DNA from: Micromonospora sp. NBC_01796
GTDB taxonomy: Bacteria; Actinomycetota; Actinomycetes; Mycobacteriales; Micromonosporaceae
DNA length: 64,000 nt
Direction of reading: 5' to 3'
NCBI RefSeq assembly: GCF_035917455.1
Contig: NZ_CP109078.1
Coordinates: 1,364,001-1,428,000, forward strand
The notes beneath the pieces were generated by a model, which had not been told where the DNA came from, made no database searches, and worked only from the letters and a program-made list of their open reading frames with translations. Below, one piece after another: positions 29,120 to 38,021 of the stretch (position 1 is its first letter; every line of letters begins with the position of its first letter). A program made the translations under genes and the position numbers.

Positions 29120-29512
29120 GTGCGCGAAACGATCAGGCAGTGGTGGAACCCGGAACGGCTGCACCAGGTCGGCACCCGGCCCGACTACCGGTTCTCCCTC
29201 GCCAACGAGCGCACCTTCCTCGCCTGGCTGCGTACGGGGCTGGCGCTCATCGCCGGGGGCCTGGCCATCGCCCAGTTCCTCCCCCCGCTGCCACTGGCCC
29301 ACCTGCGCGAGGCGATCTCCGTCGCACTGCTGGTGCTCGGCGGGGCGGTCGCGCTGCACGCCGTCGACCGCTGGGTACGCACCGAGCGCGCCATCCGGCT
29401 CGGCACCGAACTGCCCCCGTCCCGGTTCCCCGCCCTGCTCGCCCTCGCGGTCGCCGTCGGCGCCCTGCTGCTGGTCGCGACGGTCCTGCTGAAGGTGGTG
29501 CGGAGCGGATGA
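29120..29512 (+). CDS. DUF202/YidH-family membrane protein
   Basis: A 130-residue protein with three hydrophobic segments. The conserved opening 'FSLANERTFLAWLRTGLALI' is the DUF202 signature; the function is unknown. The GTG start has almost no ribosome site and lies close to a likely promoter, so translation may be nearly leaderless. Its TGA overlaps the ATG of the next gene (ATGA), which shows coupling. Confidence 0.85.
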   Translation: MRETIRQWWNPERLHQVGTRPDYRFSLANERTFLAWLRTGLALIAGGLAIAQFLPPLPLAHLREAISVALLVLGGAVALHAVDRWVRTERAIRLGTELPPSRFPALLALAVAVGALLLVATVLLKVVRSG

Positions 29513-29844
29513 ACCCGGATCCCGGTCGGCCACCGGAACGGATCGACCGCGATCCCGGACTGCAACCGGAACGGACCCGGCTGGCGCGTCGGCGTACCGG
29601 GCTGGCGTTCGCCGCCGTCGCCGCGCTCACCGTACGGCTGGCCCTGGCGGACGGGATGGCCGTCACGTTGGTGGTCTCCGCCGGCCTGGCGGCAGCGCTG
29701 CTCGCCCTCGGGGCCACGATCACCCGGCGGGCGAGCCGGAACCCGTCGCGACCCGCCGGCGGCCGAACCGTGCCCCTGCTGGCCCTGGTCACCGTCGGTT
29801 ACGCCGGACTTGGCCTGCTGCTGGTGGTAGGCGCACTAGGATGA
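29509..29844 (+). CDS. Second DUF202-like membrane protein
   Basis: A 111-residue protein with a polar N-terminus and three hydrophobic segments. 'LQPERTRLARRRTGLAFAAV' matches the ERTxLAxxRT pattern of DUF202. It starts within the stop codon of the first DUF202 gene, so the two probably act as a heteromeric pair. No function is known for either. Confidence 0.82.
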   Translation: MNPDPGRPPERIDRDPGLQPERTRLARRRTGLAFAAVAALTVRLALADGMAVTLVVSAGLAAALLALGATITRRASRNPSRPAGGRTVPLLALVTVGYAGLGLLLVVGALG

Positions 29845-29871
29845 GGTGCCCCGGTGGGTCATCATTGCCTT

Positions 29872-30276
29872 ATGGTTCGCCTGATGTTATTTGCCTTTGT
29901 CGCGCACGTCGTCCTCGCCGCGATCGCGCTGATCAGCTGCCTCAGCGCGGACAAGGCTGACATCCGTGCCCTGCCCCGGTTCCTCTGGGTGCCGATAATT
30001 CTCGTCCCGCTGGTCGGCCCGATCGCCTGGTTCCTCGCCGGCCGCCCGGTCCCCGCCGCCCAGCGCGGCACCGCCGGTGGACGCGCCCCCGAGCGGCGCC
30101 GGCCGGTGGCACCGGACGACAACCCCGAGTTCCTCACCTCCCTCGCCGACGAGCAGGCGAAAAAGGACCGGGAGCTGTTCGAGCGCTGGGAACAGGACCT
30201 GCGCCGCCGCGAGGGTGAGATCCGGCGCCGGGAGACCGACGACCCGCCGGTGGAGGAGAAGCGCCCCGAGGCGTGA
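29872..30276 (+). CDS. PLDc_N-domain membrane protein
   Basis: A 134-residue protein from the ATG at 29872. It has two hydrophobic segments separated by 'SADKADIRALPRFLW' and ending 'LVPLVGPIAWFLAGRP', the PLDc_N (phospholipase D N-terminal) module that occurs alone in many actinomycetes. A charged, highly helical tail follows (AKKDRELFERWEQDLRRREG). No catalytic HKD motif is present, so it is not itself a phospholipase. It follows the DUF202 pair by 27 bp. Confidence 0.82.
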   Translation: MVRLMLFAFVAHVVLAAIALISCLSADKADIRALPRFLWVPIILVPLVGPIAWFLAGRPVPAAQRGTAGGRAPERRRPVAPDDNPEFLTSLADEQAKKDRELFERWEQDLRRREGEIRRRETDDPPVEEKRPEA

Positions 30277-30437
30277 CCCGAACGAATCGGGCGGGAACCA
30301 CCGGGGTGTACGGATCGACCGCTCCGATTCACCCGGCGCGGGCGGCCGGTCGTACCATGGCGCCTTGACCCGCGTCCGGCACCGGCCGGTACGCACGGTC
30401 ACGGTGCCCGCGCGAGACGCTTCCAGAGACGGCGGAG

Positions 30438-31979
30438 ATGGACGACGACGCATCGGTCGAGACCGGCCCACGCTCCGACACCGATCCGCCCGCCCCCGCC
30501 CGGTGGCGTCTGGTCAGCCGCGACCGGTTGCCGGTGTACGCGCTGGTCAGCTTCGCCGCCACCCAGCTCGTCCTGCTGTTCTGGTGGGTCGCCTTCTATC
30601 CCGGCCTGTTCAGCCCCGACTCGCTCAACTACATGTGGCAGTCGACCACCGGGAACTGGAACACCCACCACCCGATCACGTACACCGCCCTGGTCTGGCT
30701 GTCGCTGCAGATCACCGGCGGGGTCGGCGCGCTCGCCCTGCTCCAGACGGTGGCGCTCGCCACCGGGCTGACGTACGCGGTGACCGGGCTGCGGCGGCTC
30801 GGCGGACCCGGCTGGCTCTGGACCGCCGCCGCCGTCGTACTGGTCGCCCTCCCACCGGTCGGCTCGTTCGTGCTGGCGGTCTGGAAGGACGTGCCGTTTG
30901 TCATCGTCCACGTCTTCCTGCTCGGCACCGTCGCCCGTCTGGTCGCCCGCCGCCGGGCCGGCGAAACGCCGCTGCTCCCCCGTGGCCTGTTCCTCGCCCT
31001 GCTGGCCGAACTGACCCTGCTCTGCCTGTTCCGGCAGAACGGGTTCATCGTGACCGCCGTCCTGATCGTGGTCTGCCTGCTGGTGCTGCGCGGAACCGCG
31101 GTACGGATGATCGTCGCGGGCGTCACCGCCATCACCCTCGCGCTGCTGACCAACTGGCTGCTGCTGCCCGCCCTCGGCGTACGCGACGCCGGCTCGCTGG
31201 TCGCGCTGGAGACCCTGTTCGGTGACATCGCGGTCGGCTACGCCGAAGACCCGGCCGGCTTCCCCGCCGCCGACACGGCGGTGATGACCCAGGTGGCGCC
31301 GCTGAGCCACTGGCGGGAGTCGGCCGACTGCTACTCGGTCGACCCGACCGTCTGGGCGACGCCGTTCGACCGGGAGGCCGCCGCCGAGCACAAGTCGGAG
31401 CTGGTGGCGATCTGGGGACGGCTGCTGGAACGCTCACCGGGCGAGGTGATCGGCTCCCGGCTCTGCCGCAGCTCGATCGCCTGGAACCCCGCGTCGACCG
31501 GGAACGTCGCCCGCAACCCGAACCCGTGGTCGGTCAAGGCGTACGTCGCGCGGGACCCGTTGTTCCGGGCCAGTCCCGCCGCGCACGCGGCGTACTCCGC
31601 CCCGCTCAGCCAGCGGGCCGCCGATCTCGCGGTGAAGCTCAACGCCCGTACGGTCGCCCCGGAGTGGCTCTGGTGGCGCGGGGCGAGCTGGGCGTACGCG
31701 GCGTACCTGGTGGTCGGGCTGGTCGCCTGGCGACGCCGTGACCTGGGCGTACTCGCCCTGGCCAGCCTCACCGCCGGGAACCAGCTCTCGGTGCTGGCGA
31801 TCAACAACATGCAGGGCGCCCGGTACATGTTCACCCCGTACGTCCTGGGTGTCGTCCTGCTCCCGTTGCTGCTGACCGCCCGCCGCCCGGCCGAGGAACC
31901 GACCCCGGCCGAGGAGCCGACCCCGGCCGGGGAGGCGTCCGCCGGGGCGGCACCGGCCGGATCAGGCCAGGTTGGATGA
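30438..31979 (+). CDS. DUF6020-like polytopic membrane protein (GT-C type)
   Basis: A 513-residue protein with about eleven hydrophobic segments. 'FYPGLFSPDSLNYMWQ' after the first segment, 'WNTHHPITYTALVWL' and 'LAVWKDVPFV' are the characteristic extracytoplasmic loops of the DUF6020 family, which resembles GT-C glycosyltransferases; no substrate is known. A short repeat AEEPTPAEEPTPAGEAS sits at the C-terminus. Its last 18 bp overlap the convergent ThDP enzyme gene. Confidence 0.72.
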   Translation: MDDDASVETGPRSDTDPPAPARWRLVSRDRLPVYALVSFAATQLVLLFWWVAFYPGLFSPDSLNYMWQSTTGNWNTHHPITYTALVWLSLQITGGVGALALLQTVALATGLTYAVTGLRRLGGPGWLWTAAAVVLVALPPVGSFVLAVWKDVPFVIVHVFLLGTVARLVARRRAGETPLLPRGLFLALLAELTLLCLFRQNGFIVTAVLIVVCLLVLRGTAVRMIVAGVTAITLALLTNWLLLPALGVRDAGSLVALETLFGDIAVGYAEDPAGFPAADTAVMTQVAPLSHWRESADCYSVDPTVWATPFDREAAAEHKSELVAIWGRLLERSPGEVIGSRLCRSSIAWNPASTGNVARNPNPWSVKAYVARDPLFRASPAAHAAYSAPLSQRAADLAVKLNARTVAPEWLWWRGASWAYAAYLVVGLVAWRRRDLGVLALASLTAGNQLSVLAINNMQGARYMFTPYVLGVVLLPLLLTARRPAEEPTPAEEPTPAGEASAGAAPAGSGQVG

Positions 31980-33608
31980 GCGCGGGTACGCGTCCGCCGG
32001 GTCCGTCAGCACGTTGACCAGGTACGGCACCCCGGAGTCGAACGCCCGCTTCAGCGCCGGACGCAGGTCGCCGGCCTTGGCGACCGTCTCCCCCGCCCCG
32101 CCGAGCGCGGTCACCACGTCGTCGTAGCGCAGCTCGGGTTGCAGGTCGGCGGCGACGTCGTAGCCGTACATGGCGTTCATCGGGTGCTTCTCCAGCCCCC
32201 AGATGCCGTTGTTGCCGACCACGATCACCACCGGCAGCTTCTGCCGGGCCAGCGACTCGACGTCCATCAGCGAGAACCCGGCCGCCCCGTCGCCCATCAG
32301 CACACAGACCTGACGGTCGGGGTGGGTGACCCTGGCCCCCATCGCGTAGCCCATGCCGGTGCCGAGGCACCCGTACGGGCCGGGGTCGAGCCAGGTGCCG
32401 GGCTGGGACGGCTCCAGGTACCGACCGGCGTACGAGACGAAGTCGCCCCCGTCGCCGATGGTGACCGCGTCCGGGTCCAGGACCCGCCGCAGCTCGCCGT
32501 AGACCCGCGCCGGGCGGATCGGGTCGGACTCGGCCGCCATCTCGTCCGCGTCCCGCTTCTTCGCCGCGTTCTCGACCGAACGCAGGTCGGCGATCCAGCT
32601 CGCGTGGTCCTCACGGTCGCCCTCGTGGTCGGCGAGCGCGGAGAGGATCAGGCGCAGGTCACCGGCGGGGCTGACGGCCGGCTGGACGTGGGTGGCCCGC
32701 TGGGTGGGCGCGTCCACGATGTGTACGAGCTGGGCGTCGCCGAAGTCGCCGAAGCCGAGCCGGAAGTCGAGCGGGGTCCCGACCACCACGATCACGTCCG
32801 CGCCGTTGAGGGCGGTCCGGCGGGCCTTGGCGAAGGCGAGCGGGTGCTCGGGCGGGAGGGATCCCCGACCCATGCCGTTGGTGAAGACCGGGACCTGTAG
32901 CGCTTCGGCTGCCTCGCGCAGCGCGGCGGTGGCGTCACCGGCGTAGACGTCCGAACCGGCGATGATCACGGGGCGCTGGGCGCCGGCGATCAGCCGACCG
33001 GCCTTGGCCACCTCGTCCTGATCGGGTTCGAGCGGGGCGATCGCCGCGGCGCCCGGCGCGGTGGCCTCGCCGACCGAGAAGACGACCTCCAGCGGCAGGT
33101 CGAGGAAGACCGGGCCGCGGTGCGGGCTGAGCGCGGCGGTCAGCGCGGTCTCGATCGCGCCCGGGATCCCGTCGGTGTCGAAGACGGTGGCGGCGTGCTT
33201 GGTGACCGGGGTGACCAGGGGCAGGTGGTCGATCTCCTGGAGGCTGCCCGAGCCCCAGCGGAAGGCCGGCGCCCTGCCCCCGATGACCAGCACCGGTGAG
33301 CCGTTGAAGTGGGCGCTGGTCAGCCCGGAGATGCCGTTGGTGACGCCGGGGCCGGCGGTGAGCACGGCGAGCCCGGGACGGCGGCGCAGCTTGGCCACCG
33401 CCTCGGCGGCGAAGACGGCGGACTGCTCGTGCCGTACGTCGACGATGCGCATCGGCGGTCGGCCGGCGGCGTCGACCTCGCTGCGGTGTGCGGCGTCGTA
33501 GAGCGGGAAGACATGGCCGCCGGAGAGGGTGAACATCTCGGTGATGCCGTACGCCCGCAGCGCCGCCACCGCCAAGTCGCCGCCGTGACCTTCGATCCGC
33601 TCCGTCAT
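31962..33608 (-). CDS. ThDP-dependent acetolactate synthase-like enzyme
   Basis: A 548-residue enzyme of the acetolactate synthase/2-hydroxyacyl-CoA lyase group. It has the three-domain layout: PYR domain with the catalytic Glu in DVRHEQSAVFAAEAVA, a central Rossmann domain, and a PP domain with the ThDP-Mg motif 'LMGDGAAGFSLMDVESL' and NNGIWG. It lacks an adjacent small regulatory subunit gene (ilvN), so it is unlikely to be the biosynthetic IlvB. A true synthase, an oxalyl-CoA-decarboxylase-like enzyme or another lyase all remain possible. The ATG start is followed by 'TERIEGHGGDLAVAALRAYG'. Confidence 0.87.
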   Translation of the reverse strand: MTERIEGHGGDLAVAALRAYGITEMFTLSGGHVFPLYDAAHRSEVDAAGRPPMRIVDVRHEQSAVFAAEAVAKLRRRPGLAVLTAGPGVTNGISGLTSAHFNGSPVLVIGGRAPAFRWGSGSLQEIDHLPLVTPVTKHAATVFDTDGIPGAIETALTAALSPHRGPVFLDLPLEVVFSVGEATAPGAAAIAPLEPDQDEVAKAGRLIAGAQRPVIIAGSDVYAGDATAALREAAEALQVPVFTNGMGRGSLPPEHPLAFAKARRTALNGADVIVVVGTPLDFRLGFGDFGDAQLVHIVDAPTQRATHVQPAVSPAGDLRLILSALADHEGDREDHASWIADLRSVENAAKKRDADEMAAESDPIRPARVYGELRRVLDPDAVTIGDGGDFVSYAGRYLEPSQPGTWLDPGPYGCLGTGMGYAMGARVTHPDRQVCVLMGDGAAGFSLMDVESLARQKLPVVIVVGNNGIWGLEKHPMNAMYGYDVAADLQPELRYDDVVTALGGAGETVAKAGDLRPALKRAFDSGVPYLVNVLTDPADAYPRSSNLA

Positions 33609-33725
33609 CGCCGCTCCCTCATCCTCGCCGTGGGTGCCCAGGTTATCGGCCGACCCGGAAAAGATGAAGAAGACTCGCCTCTCTCTCCGGGACGGACCAC
33701 CCTCGCCCTTCCGGCCGCTCCGGTG

Positions 33726-34499
33726 TCACCGGCCGGTGAAATCCGGTTTCCGCTTGGCCACGAACGCGGCCATGCCCTCGCGCCGGTCGTCGGTGGCGAA
33801 CAACGCCGCGAAGAGCTGACTCTCCCAGGCCAGACCGGAGTTCAGATCCATGTCCAGGCCGCCGTCGACAGCCAGCTTCGCCGCCCGCAGCGCCTGGGCC
33901 GGACCCGACAGGTACGGCTGGACCAGCGCGACCGCCTCCGCGTACACCCGGTCGGCCGGCACCACCCGGTCGACCAGCCCGATCGCCAGCGCCTCGGTGG
34001 CGTCGACCATCCGCCCCGACATGATCAGATCCTTGGCCCACGCCGGGCCGACCAGCCGTGCCAACCGCTGGGTCCCGCCGGCACCGGGGATGATGCCGAG
34101 CTTGATCTCCGGTTGGCCGAGTTTCGCGTCCTGCGCGGCCACCCGCCAGTCGCAGGCGAGCGCCAGTTCGCAGCCGCCGCCGAGGGCGTACCCAGTGATC
34201 GCCGCGACCACCGGCTTGGGGATCCGGGCGATGGCGCCGAGCGCGCTGGACAGCTCGACCGCCCGCGCCGCCATGTCCACGTACGACATGTCGGCCATCT
34301 CCTTGATGTCCGCGCCAGCCGCGAACACCTTCTCGCCGCCGTAGACTATGACCGCACGGACGTCGGAGTCCGTGGTGACGGTGGCAGCCGCGGATCGCAA
34401 CTCCTCCTGCACCTGGGTGTTCAGCGCATTCATCGGCGGCCGTTCCAGCCGGATGGTGCCGATACCGTCGCTGATCTCCAGCCGGACGAAGTCGCCCAC
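33726..34499 (-). CDS. Enoyl-CoA hydratase/isomerase family protein
   Basis: A 257-residue crotonase-fold enzyme that adds water across 2-enoyl-CoA or does a related reaction. The oxyanion-hole loop is KVFAAGADIKEMADMS, and the two catalytic glutamates of true hydratases are both present (GGGCELALAC and LGQPEIKLGIIPGAGGTQRL). The GTG at 34499 is backed by GGAGGTGGAG just upstream. Together with etfBA and the acyl-CoA dehydrogenase-like gene it fits fatty-acid oxidation, though these genes are scattered. Confidence 0.93.
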   Translation of the reverse strand: MGDFVRLEISDGIGTIRLERPPMNALNTQVQEELRSAAATVTTDSDVRAVIVYGGEKVFAAGADIKEMADMSYVDMAARAVELSSALGAIARIPKPVVAAITGYALGGGCELALACDWRVAAQDAKLGQPEIKLGIIPGAGGTQRLARLVGPAWAKDLIMSGRMVDATEALAIGLVDRVVPADRVYAEAVALVQPYLSGPAQALRAAKLAVDGGLDMDLNSGLAWESQLFAALFATDDRREGMAAFVAKRKPDFTGR

Positions 34500-34592
34500 A
34501 CTCCACCTCCACATCGAAGTCGCGTACCCACAGTACGACGCCCCTCGTTGGGTACGTTGTCTGGTGTCCCCCGTGACCAGGACGTGAAGAAA

Positions 34593-35099
34593 ATGATCAC
34601 CTATTACGACGACCGGTCCGTACGGGTCACCTCCGAGGCGATCCGGGTTGGCGAACGCGCCTATCCCCTGCTCGAACTCGCCGAGATCTGGCACCAGCGC
34701 GGCGACCGCTCCTGGCGGGTACTGGCCGGACGCGGGGCGCTCGGTTTCGGCCTGATCGGTCCGGTGGTCGCCGCCGTACTCGGCATCGGTCTGGCGATCC
34801 GCTTCCACTCCTCGTTCATCGTGACGCTCGCCATCATCGGCGTATCGTGCCTGGTCGGGTTCGCCGTCGGCCCGGTCGCCGACCTGCTGCTCGAATTCCT
34901 GGACCGGTCGTACACCCGGGGTTCGCACCGGCTGGAGATCTGGGTCCGCTGGCACGGCCAGCCGATCCGGGTCCTGCAGACCCACGACGCCCTGAAGTTC
35001 GGTCAGATCTACCGGGCGCTGCAACGCGCCGTCGAGCACCGGCAGCCGGCCAACCGCCCCCGCCGACCCGACCCCCGACTGCCGGGACCACTCAGATGA
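34593..35099 (+). CDS. DUF6232-like membrane protein, copy 1
   Basis: A 168-residue protein. It opens MITYYDDRSVRVTSEAIRVG, has two adjacent hydrophobic segments (about 47-95), then 'FLDRSYTRGSHRLEIWVRWH' and 'DALKFGQIYRALQRAVEHRQ'. It aligns along its whole length with the protein at 38022, as a recent-looking paralog pair. The fold resembles a PH-like domain split by a membrane hairpin; the function is unknown. Its 3' end overlaps the convergent PrsW gene by 8 bp. Confidence 0.8.
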   Translation: MITYYDDRSVRVTSEAIRVGERAYPLLELAEIWHQRGDRSWRVLAGRGALGFGLIGPVVAAVLGIGLAIRFHSSFIVTLAIIGVSCLVGFAVGPVADLLLEFLDRSYTRGSHRLEIWVRWHGQPIRVLQTHDALKFGQIYRALQRAVEHRQPANRPRRPDPRLPGPLR

Positions 35100-37179
35100 C
35101 GTCGGGGAAGAGCGCGAGCGCCAGCACACTCGCCCCCCAGCAGTAGGCACTGACCAGCACTCCGATCGTCGCCAACCGCAGCCCGCGGTGCACCGGCTCG
35201 TGCCGCCGCGCCGCCCCGACCAGCGGCACCGCCACCAGCAGCCCGGCGACCGGCACCGCCGGCCACGCCGCCAGCCCGACCACGGCCAACCCGATCGCCG
35301 TACGGGTCAACCAGGTCGGCGCCGGCACCGGTACGGCAGCGGCGGCCGGCACGGCGGGTGATCCGGTCAGCCCCTCCAGCGCCGTCCGGGCCTTGGCCAG
35401 CTCAGCCGTACGCCGCTGGACCACGCTCGTCCAGGTAACCGGCGGGTACGGCCGTACCCACACACCCGGCGCACCCCCGTAGACCGGCACTCCCCCCGGC
35501 ACCCCCGCCCACGGCGGGGGCGGCGGTCCCCACGGCGGCCGCGGTCCCCACGGCGGAGGGGGTCCCCACGGCGGGGGTGACATCCACGGCGGAGCCGCCG
35601 CCGGTGGCGGGGGCATCGGCGGGGTCCACCGCACCGGGGCCGACTGAGCCGGAGTATCGGTCGGCACGGGAGTAGCGGGCGGAAGCGATCCCGCCGACGC
35701 GATCGATGGTGGCGGCGTCACCGGGGCGGGCAGGGCCTGGACGTCGGCCGGCGGTGGCACCGGGGCGGGCAGGGCCTGGACGTCGGCCGGCGGTTGCACC
35801 GGGGCGGGCAGGGCTTGGATTTCGGCCGGCGGTTGCACCGGGGCGGGCAGGGCTTGGATGTCGGCGGGTGGTTGCACCGCTGGGAAGGGTGGGACCGGCG
35901 CTGGCGGCCATGGGTACCAGGCCGGCCGGGGATGCACGACAGGCCATGGATACGGGGCTGCCCAGGGGTGCGCGGCCGGCGGGGCAGGGGGAACAGGCCA
36001 GGGATACGGGGCCGGCTGGGGGAAAGCGGCCGACTGGGGAGACGAGACCGGCTGGGGATGGGCGGTTGGCCAGGGGTGGGGCGGGGGTGCGGCGTACCAG
36101 ATCGGTTGGGGGACGACCGGCGGCTGCGGTGGCAGGTCGACGAGCCGCAACTGGGCCCGTTGGACGCGCAGCGCCGCCCGACCGGCCCGCCAGCCGTGGG
36201 CCCGGACGACCGCCCGCGCCGCCCGGCCCCGGCCGCCCAGCGTGGTCACCGCGGCGGCCTCGTCGGCCGTCGCCAGCCCCGGTCCACCGGCGCCGAGCCG
36301 CTCCGCCAGCCGGACCGCGTCCGCGTGGCGGAGCGTGGCGAGCCAGTGGAACGACGCCGCGCCGGGAATCGCGATCACCAGCAGGTAACCGGTCAGCACG
36401 GCGAACCCGGGCAGCCGGTCGAGCCCGTCGGACACCGCGATCGCCACCGGCGAGTTGACCGCCGCATGGGTCAGCCAGGCGAGCGCCTGGGCGCCGACAA
36501 AAACACCCACCCGCCGCGCCCTCGTCCGGTCGGTACGGACGAGGAGGTACGCGACCCCGGCACCGGCGACGGCGGTGAAGAGCGGATGACCGACCGCACC
36601 TGGCAGGGTGAACCGCAGCACCAGCATCCGCAGTGCCTCGCCGACGTCGTCCGGCAGCGTGTCGTCCGCGGCCAATGCGGCGTAACCGAGATCCTCCACA
36701 GCGGCGAACCCGACCCCGATGATCGCCCCGTAGACCGCACCCGCGAAGACCGTACGCAGGTGGGGGCGGGCGGCCAGGAACAGGAACACCACCCCGGCGA
36801 CCTTGGCCAGCTCCTCGGCCGGCGGGGCGACGATCATGGCGCCCCAGATGCCGGCGAACTCGGGCGAGAACAGGCGCCCGAGCAGGTCGTCGATGGTGAA
36901 ACCGGCGGTCCCGCCGACCAGCACCGAGACCGTGGCGCCCCAGAGCCCCGCCAGCGCGACCAGCCACCAGGGACGGGTGCCGAGGCGGTCGAACTGCCGG
37001 ATCAGGAGCAGGAAGAGTGCCGCGTAGACGGAGACCAGGAGCGTGCCGACCAGCGTCGACCACGGGGCGAGTACGGCGAAGAACACGGTGACGAGCAGGG
37101 TCGCCGCGGTGGCGAGCGCGGTGACGGACAGCAGGATCCAGAAGCTCGGCGTACGGACCAGCGACCACGGGCGGTTCAC
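35092..37179 (-). CDS. PrsW-type intramembrane protease fused to a Pro-rich repeat region and a C-terminal membrane domain
   Basis: A 695-residue protein. Residues about 1-320 are a PrsW-family membrane protease: eight or so hydrophobic segments with the glutamate pair APPAEELAKVAGV, VGFAAVEDLGY, GHPLFTAVAGAG and LTHAAVNSP. PrsW-type proteases cut membrane proteins such as anti-sigma factors. About 340-600 is a Pro/Trp/Ala-rich region with exact 13-residue repeats ALPAPVQPPADIQ and PWGPPPP blocks. The last 80 residues hold two hydrophobic segments like DUF4190. The GTG start overlaps the previous gene's TGA (GTGA), so the two are coupled. No anti-sigma/sigma pair is adjacent, so the target is unknown. 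Confidence 0.85.
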   Translation of the reverse strand: MNRPWSLVRTPSFWILLSVTALATAATLLVTVFFAVLAPWSTLVGTLLVSVYAALFLLLIRQFDRLGTRPWWLVALAGLWGATVSVLVGGTAGFTIDDLLGRLFSPEFAGIWGAMIVAPPAEELAKVAGVVFLFLAARPHLRTVFAGAVYGAIIGVGFAAVEDLGYAALAADDTLPDDVGEALRMLVLRFTLPGAVGHPLFTAVAGAGVAYLLVRTDRTRARRVGVFVGAQALAWLTHAAVNSPVAIAVSDGLDRLPGFAVLTGYLLVIAIPGAASFHWLATLRHADAVRLAERLGAGGPGLATADEAAAVTTLGGRGRAARAVVRAHGWRAGRAALRVQRAQLRLVDLPPQPPVVPQPIWYAAPPPHPWPTAHPQPVSSPQSAAFPQPAPYPWPVPPAPPAAHPWAAPYPWPVVHPRPAWYPWPPAPVPPFPAVQPPADIQALPAPVQPPAEIQALPAPVQPPADVQALPAPVPPPADVQALPAPVTPPPSIASAGSLPPATPVPTDTPAQSAPVRWTPPMPPPPAAAPPWMSPPPWGPPPPWGPRPPWGPPPPPWAGVPGGVPVYGGAPGVWVRPYPPVTWTSVVQRRTAELAKARTALEGLTGSPAVPAAAAVPVPAPTWLTRTAIGLAVVGLAAWPAVPVAGLLVAVPLVGAARRHEPVHRGLRLATIGVLVSAYCWGASVLALALFPDVI
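35723..35878. repeat. Four tandem 39-bp units within the PrsW gene
   Basis: Four head-to-tail units of exactly 39 bp (35723, 35762, 35801, 35840), each starting GGGGCGGGCAGGGC. They encode four copies of a 13-residue Pro-rich motif on the minus strand. Units differ at a few positions, mostly silent or D/E and I/V changes. Slippage-prone and likely to vary in number between strains. Confidence 0.92.
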
Positions 37180-37778
37180 TGTGCCGCCGCCGGGTCGATC
37201 TCGATGCTGGTCACCGCTGCCCAGACCGGGGCCGGCAGTTCGGCGCAGTTCGCCACCGGGGTGGCCAGCACGACCACACCGATCGACCGCTCGGTCAGTA
37301 CGGCGTAACAACCGGGGTCGACGTCGACGCTGTCGTCACCACGCAACGAGCCCCGTTCACCGGATACACCGGCGGTGGTGGTGACCCGCTCCGGTTCGCC
37401 GACCGGTCGCAGCCACTCGTCCCGATCGAGCTTGTGCCGTACGTGTGCGACGTACGGCCCGACGTCGCCGCGGAACTGCTGCGCGCTCAGGCGCAGGCGT
37501 ACCCCACCGGCCAGCAGTGTCACGGCGCCGGTTCCCGGTCGGGATTCGGACAGATCGAGCCGCGCACCGGGTGGCGGGGCGATGGTCGCGCCGAAGCCGA
37601 TGTCGACCCGCTCGTCGGAGAGCGGTGCGCCCTCGCTGGGCAGCGGTATCGCCAGCAACGCCGGCACACCGGCCAGGGCGGCCAGGCCAACCAGCAACAA
37701 CACGGCCCACCCCGCGTTCTTCCAGCCCGTCACGCCCACCGCACCCCCGTCGTACGAACCCGGCATCCCCGTACGCAC
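37176..37778 (-). CDS. Membrane-anchored extracytoplasmic protein, unrecognised
   Basis: A 200-residue protein with one hydrophobic helix (about residues 20-45) and a C-terminal domain of about 150 residues predicted to lie outside the cell; 'IGFGATIAPPPGARLDLSES' and 'RSIGVVVLATPVANCAELPA' are notable stretches. Two cysteines (CYAVL and NCAEL) could form a disulfide. The family is not recognised. It is translationally coupled to the PrsW gene, so it is a candidate partner or substrate. An alternative ATG lies at 37766. Confidence 0.72.
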   Translation of the reverse strand: MRTGMPGSYDGGAVGVTGWKNAGWAVLLLVGLAALAGVPALLAIPLPSEGAPLSDERVDIGFGATIAPPPGARLDLSESRPGTGAVTLLAGGVRLRLSAQQFRGDVGPYVAHVRHKLDRDEWLRPVGEPERVTTTAGVSGERGSLRGDDSVDVDPGCYAVLTERSIGVVVLATPVANCAELPAPVWAAVTSIEIDPAAAQ

Positions 37779-37850
37779 CCCATCGCGCCCCCACGCTACC
37801 GATCACGGTCAATCCCTCCCGACCCCCGAACCCCCACACCCCCGACCCCT

Positions 37851-37927
37851 CGACGATCTTGCACTTGTGGCGCCCGGATCAGGGCATTCGGCTGGGTTTG
37901 TGCACCACCACAACAGCAAGATCGTCG
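37851..37927. repeat. Type-A intergenic palindrome, copy 3
   Basis: Arms 37851-37870 (CGACGATCTTGCACTTGTGG) and 37908-37927 pair at 18 of 20 positions; the two mismatches sit exactly where copy 2 has its mismatch. The loop is 37 nt. It lies between divergently transcribed genes, so it cannot be a terminator for either. C-rich sequence lies on the left and G-rich sequence (37925-37985) on the right. Confidence 0.88.
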
Positions 37928-38021
37928 GGGTGGCCGGACGGGGTCGACGGGGAGGAGGGGAGGAGGGGTGGAGGGGTGGAGGGGGTTTGCTTGGGGCTGT
38001 TGACAGGCGCGGTTTGCTTGA

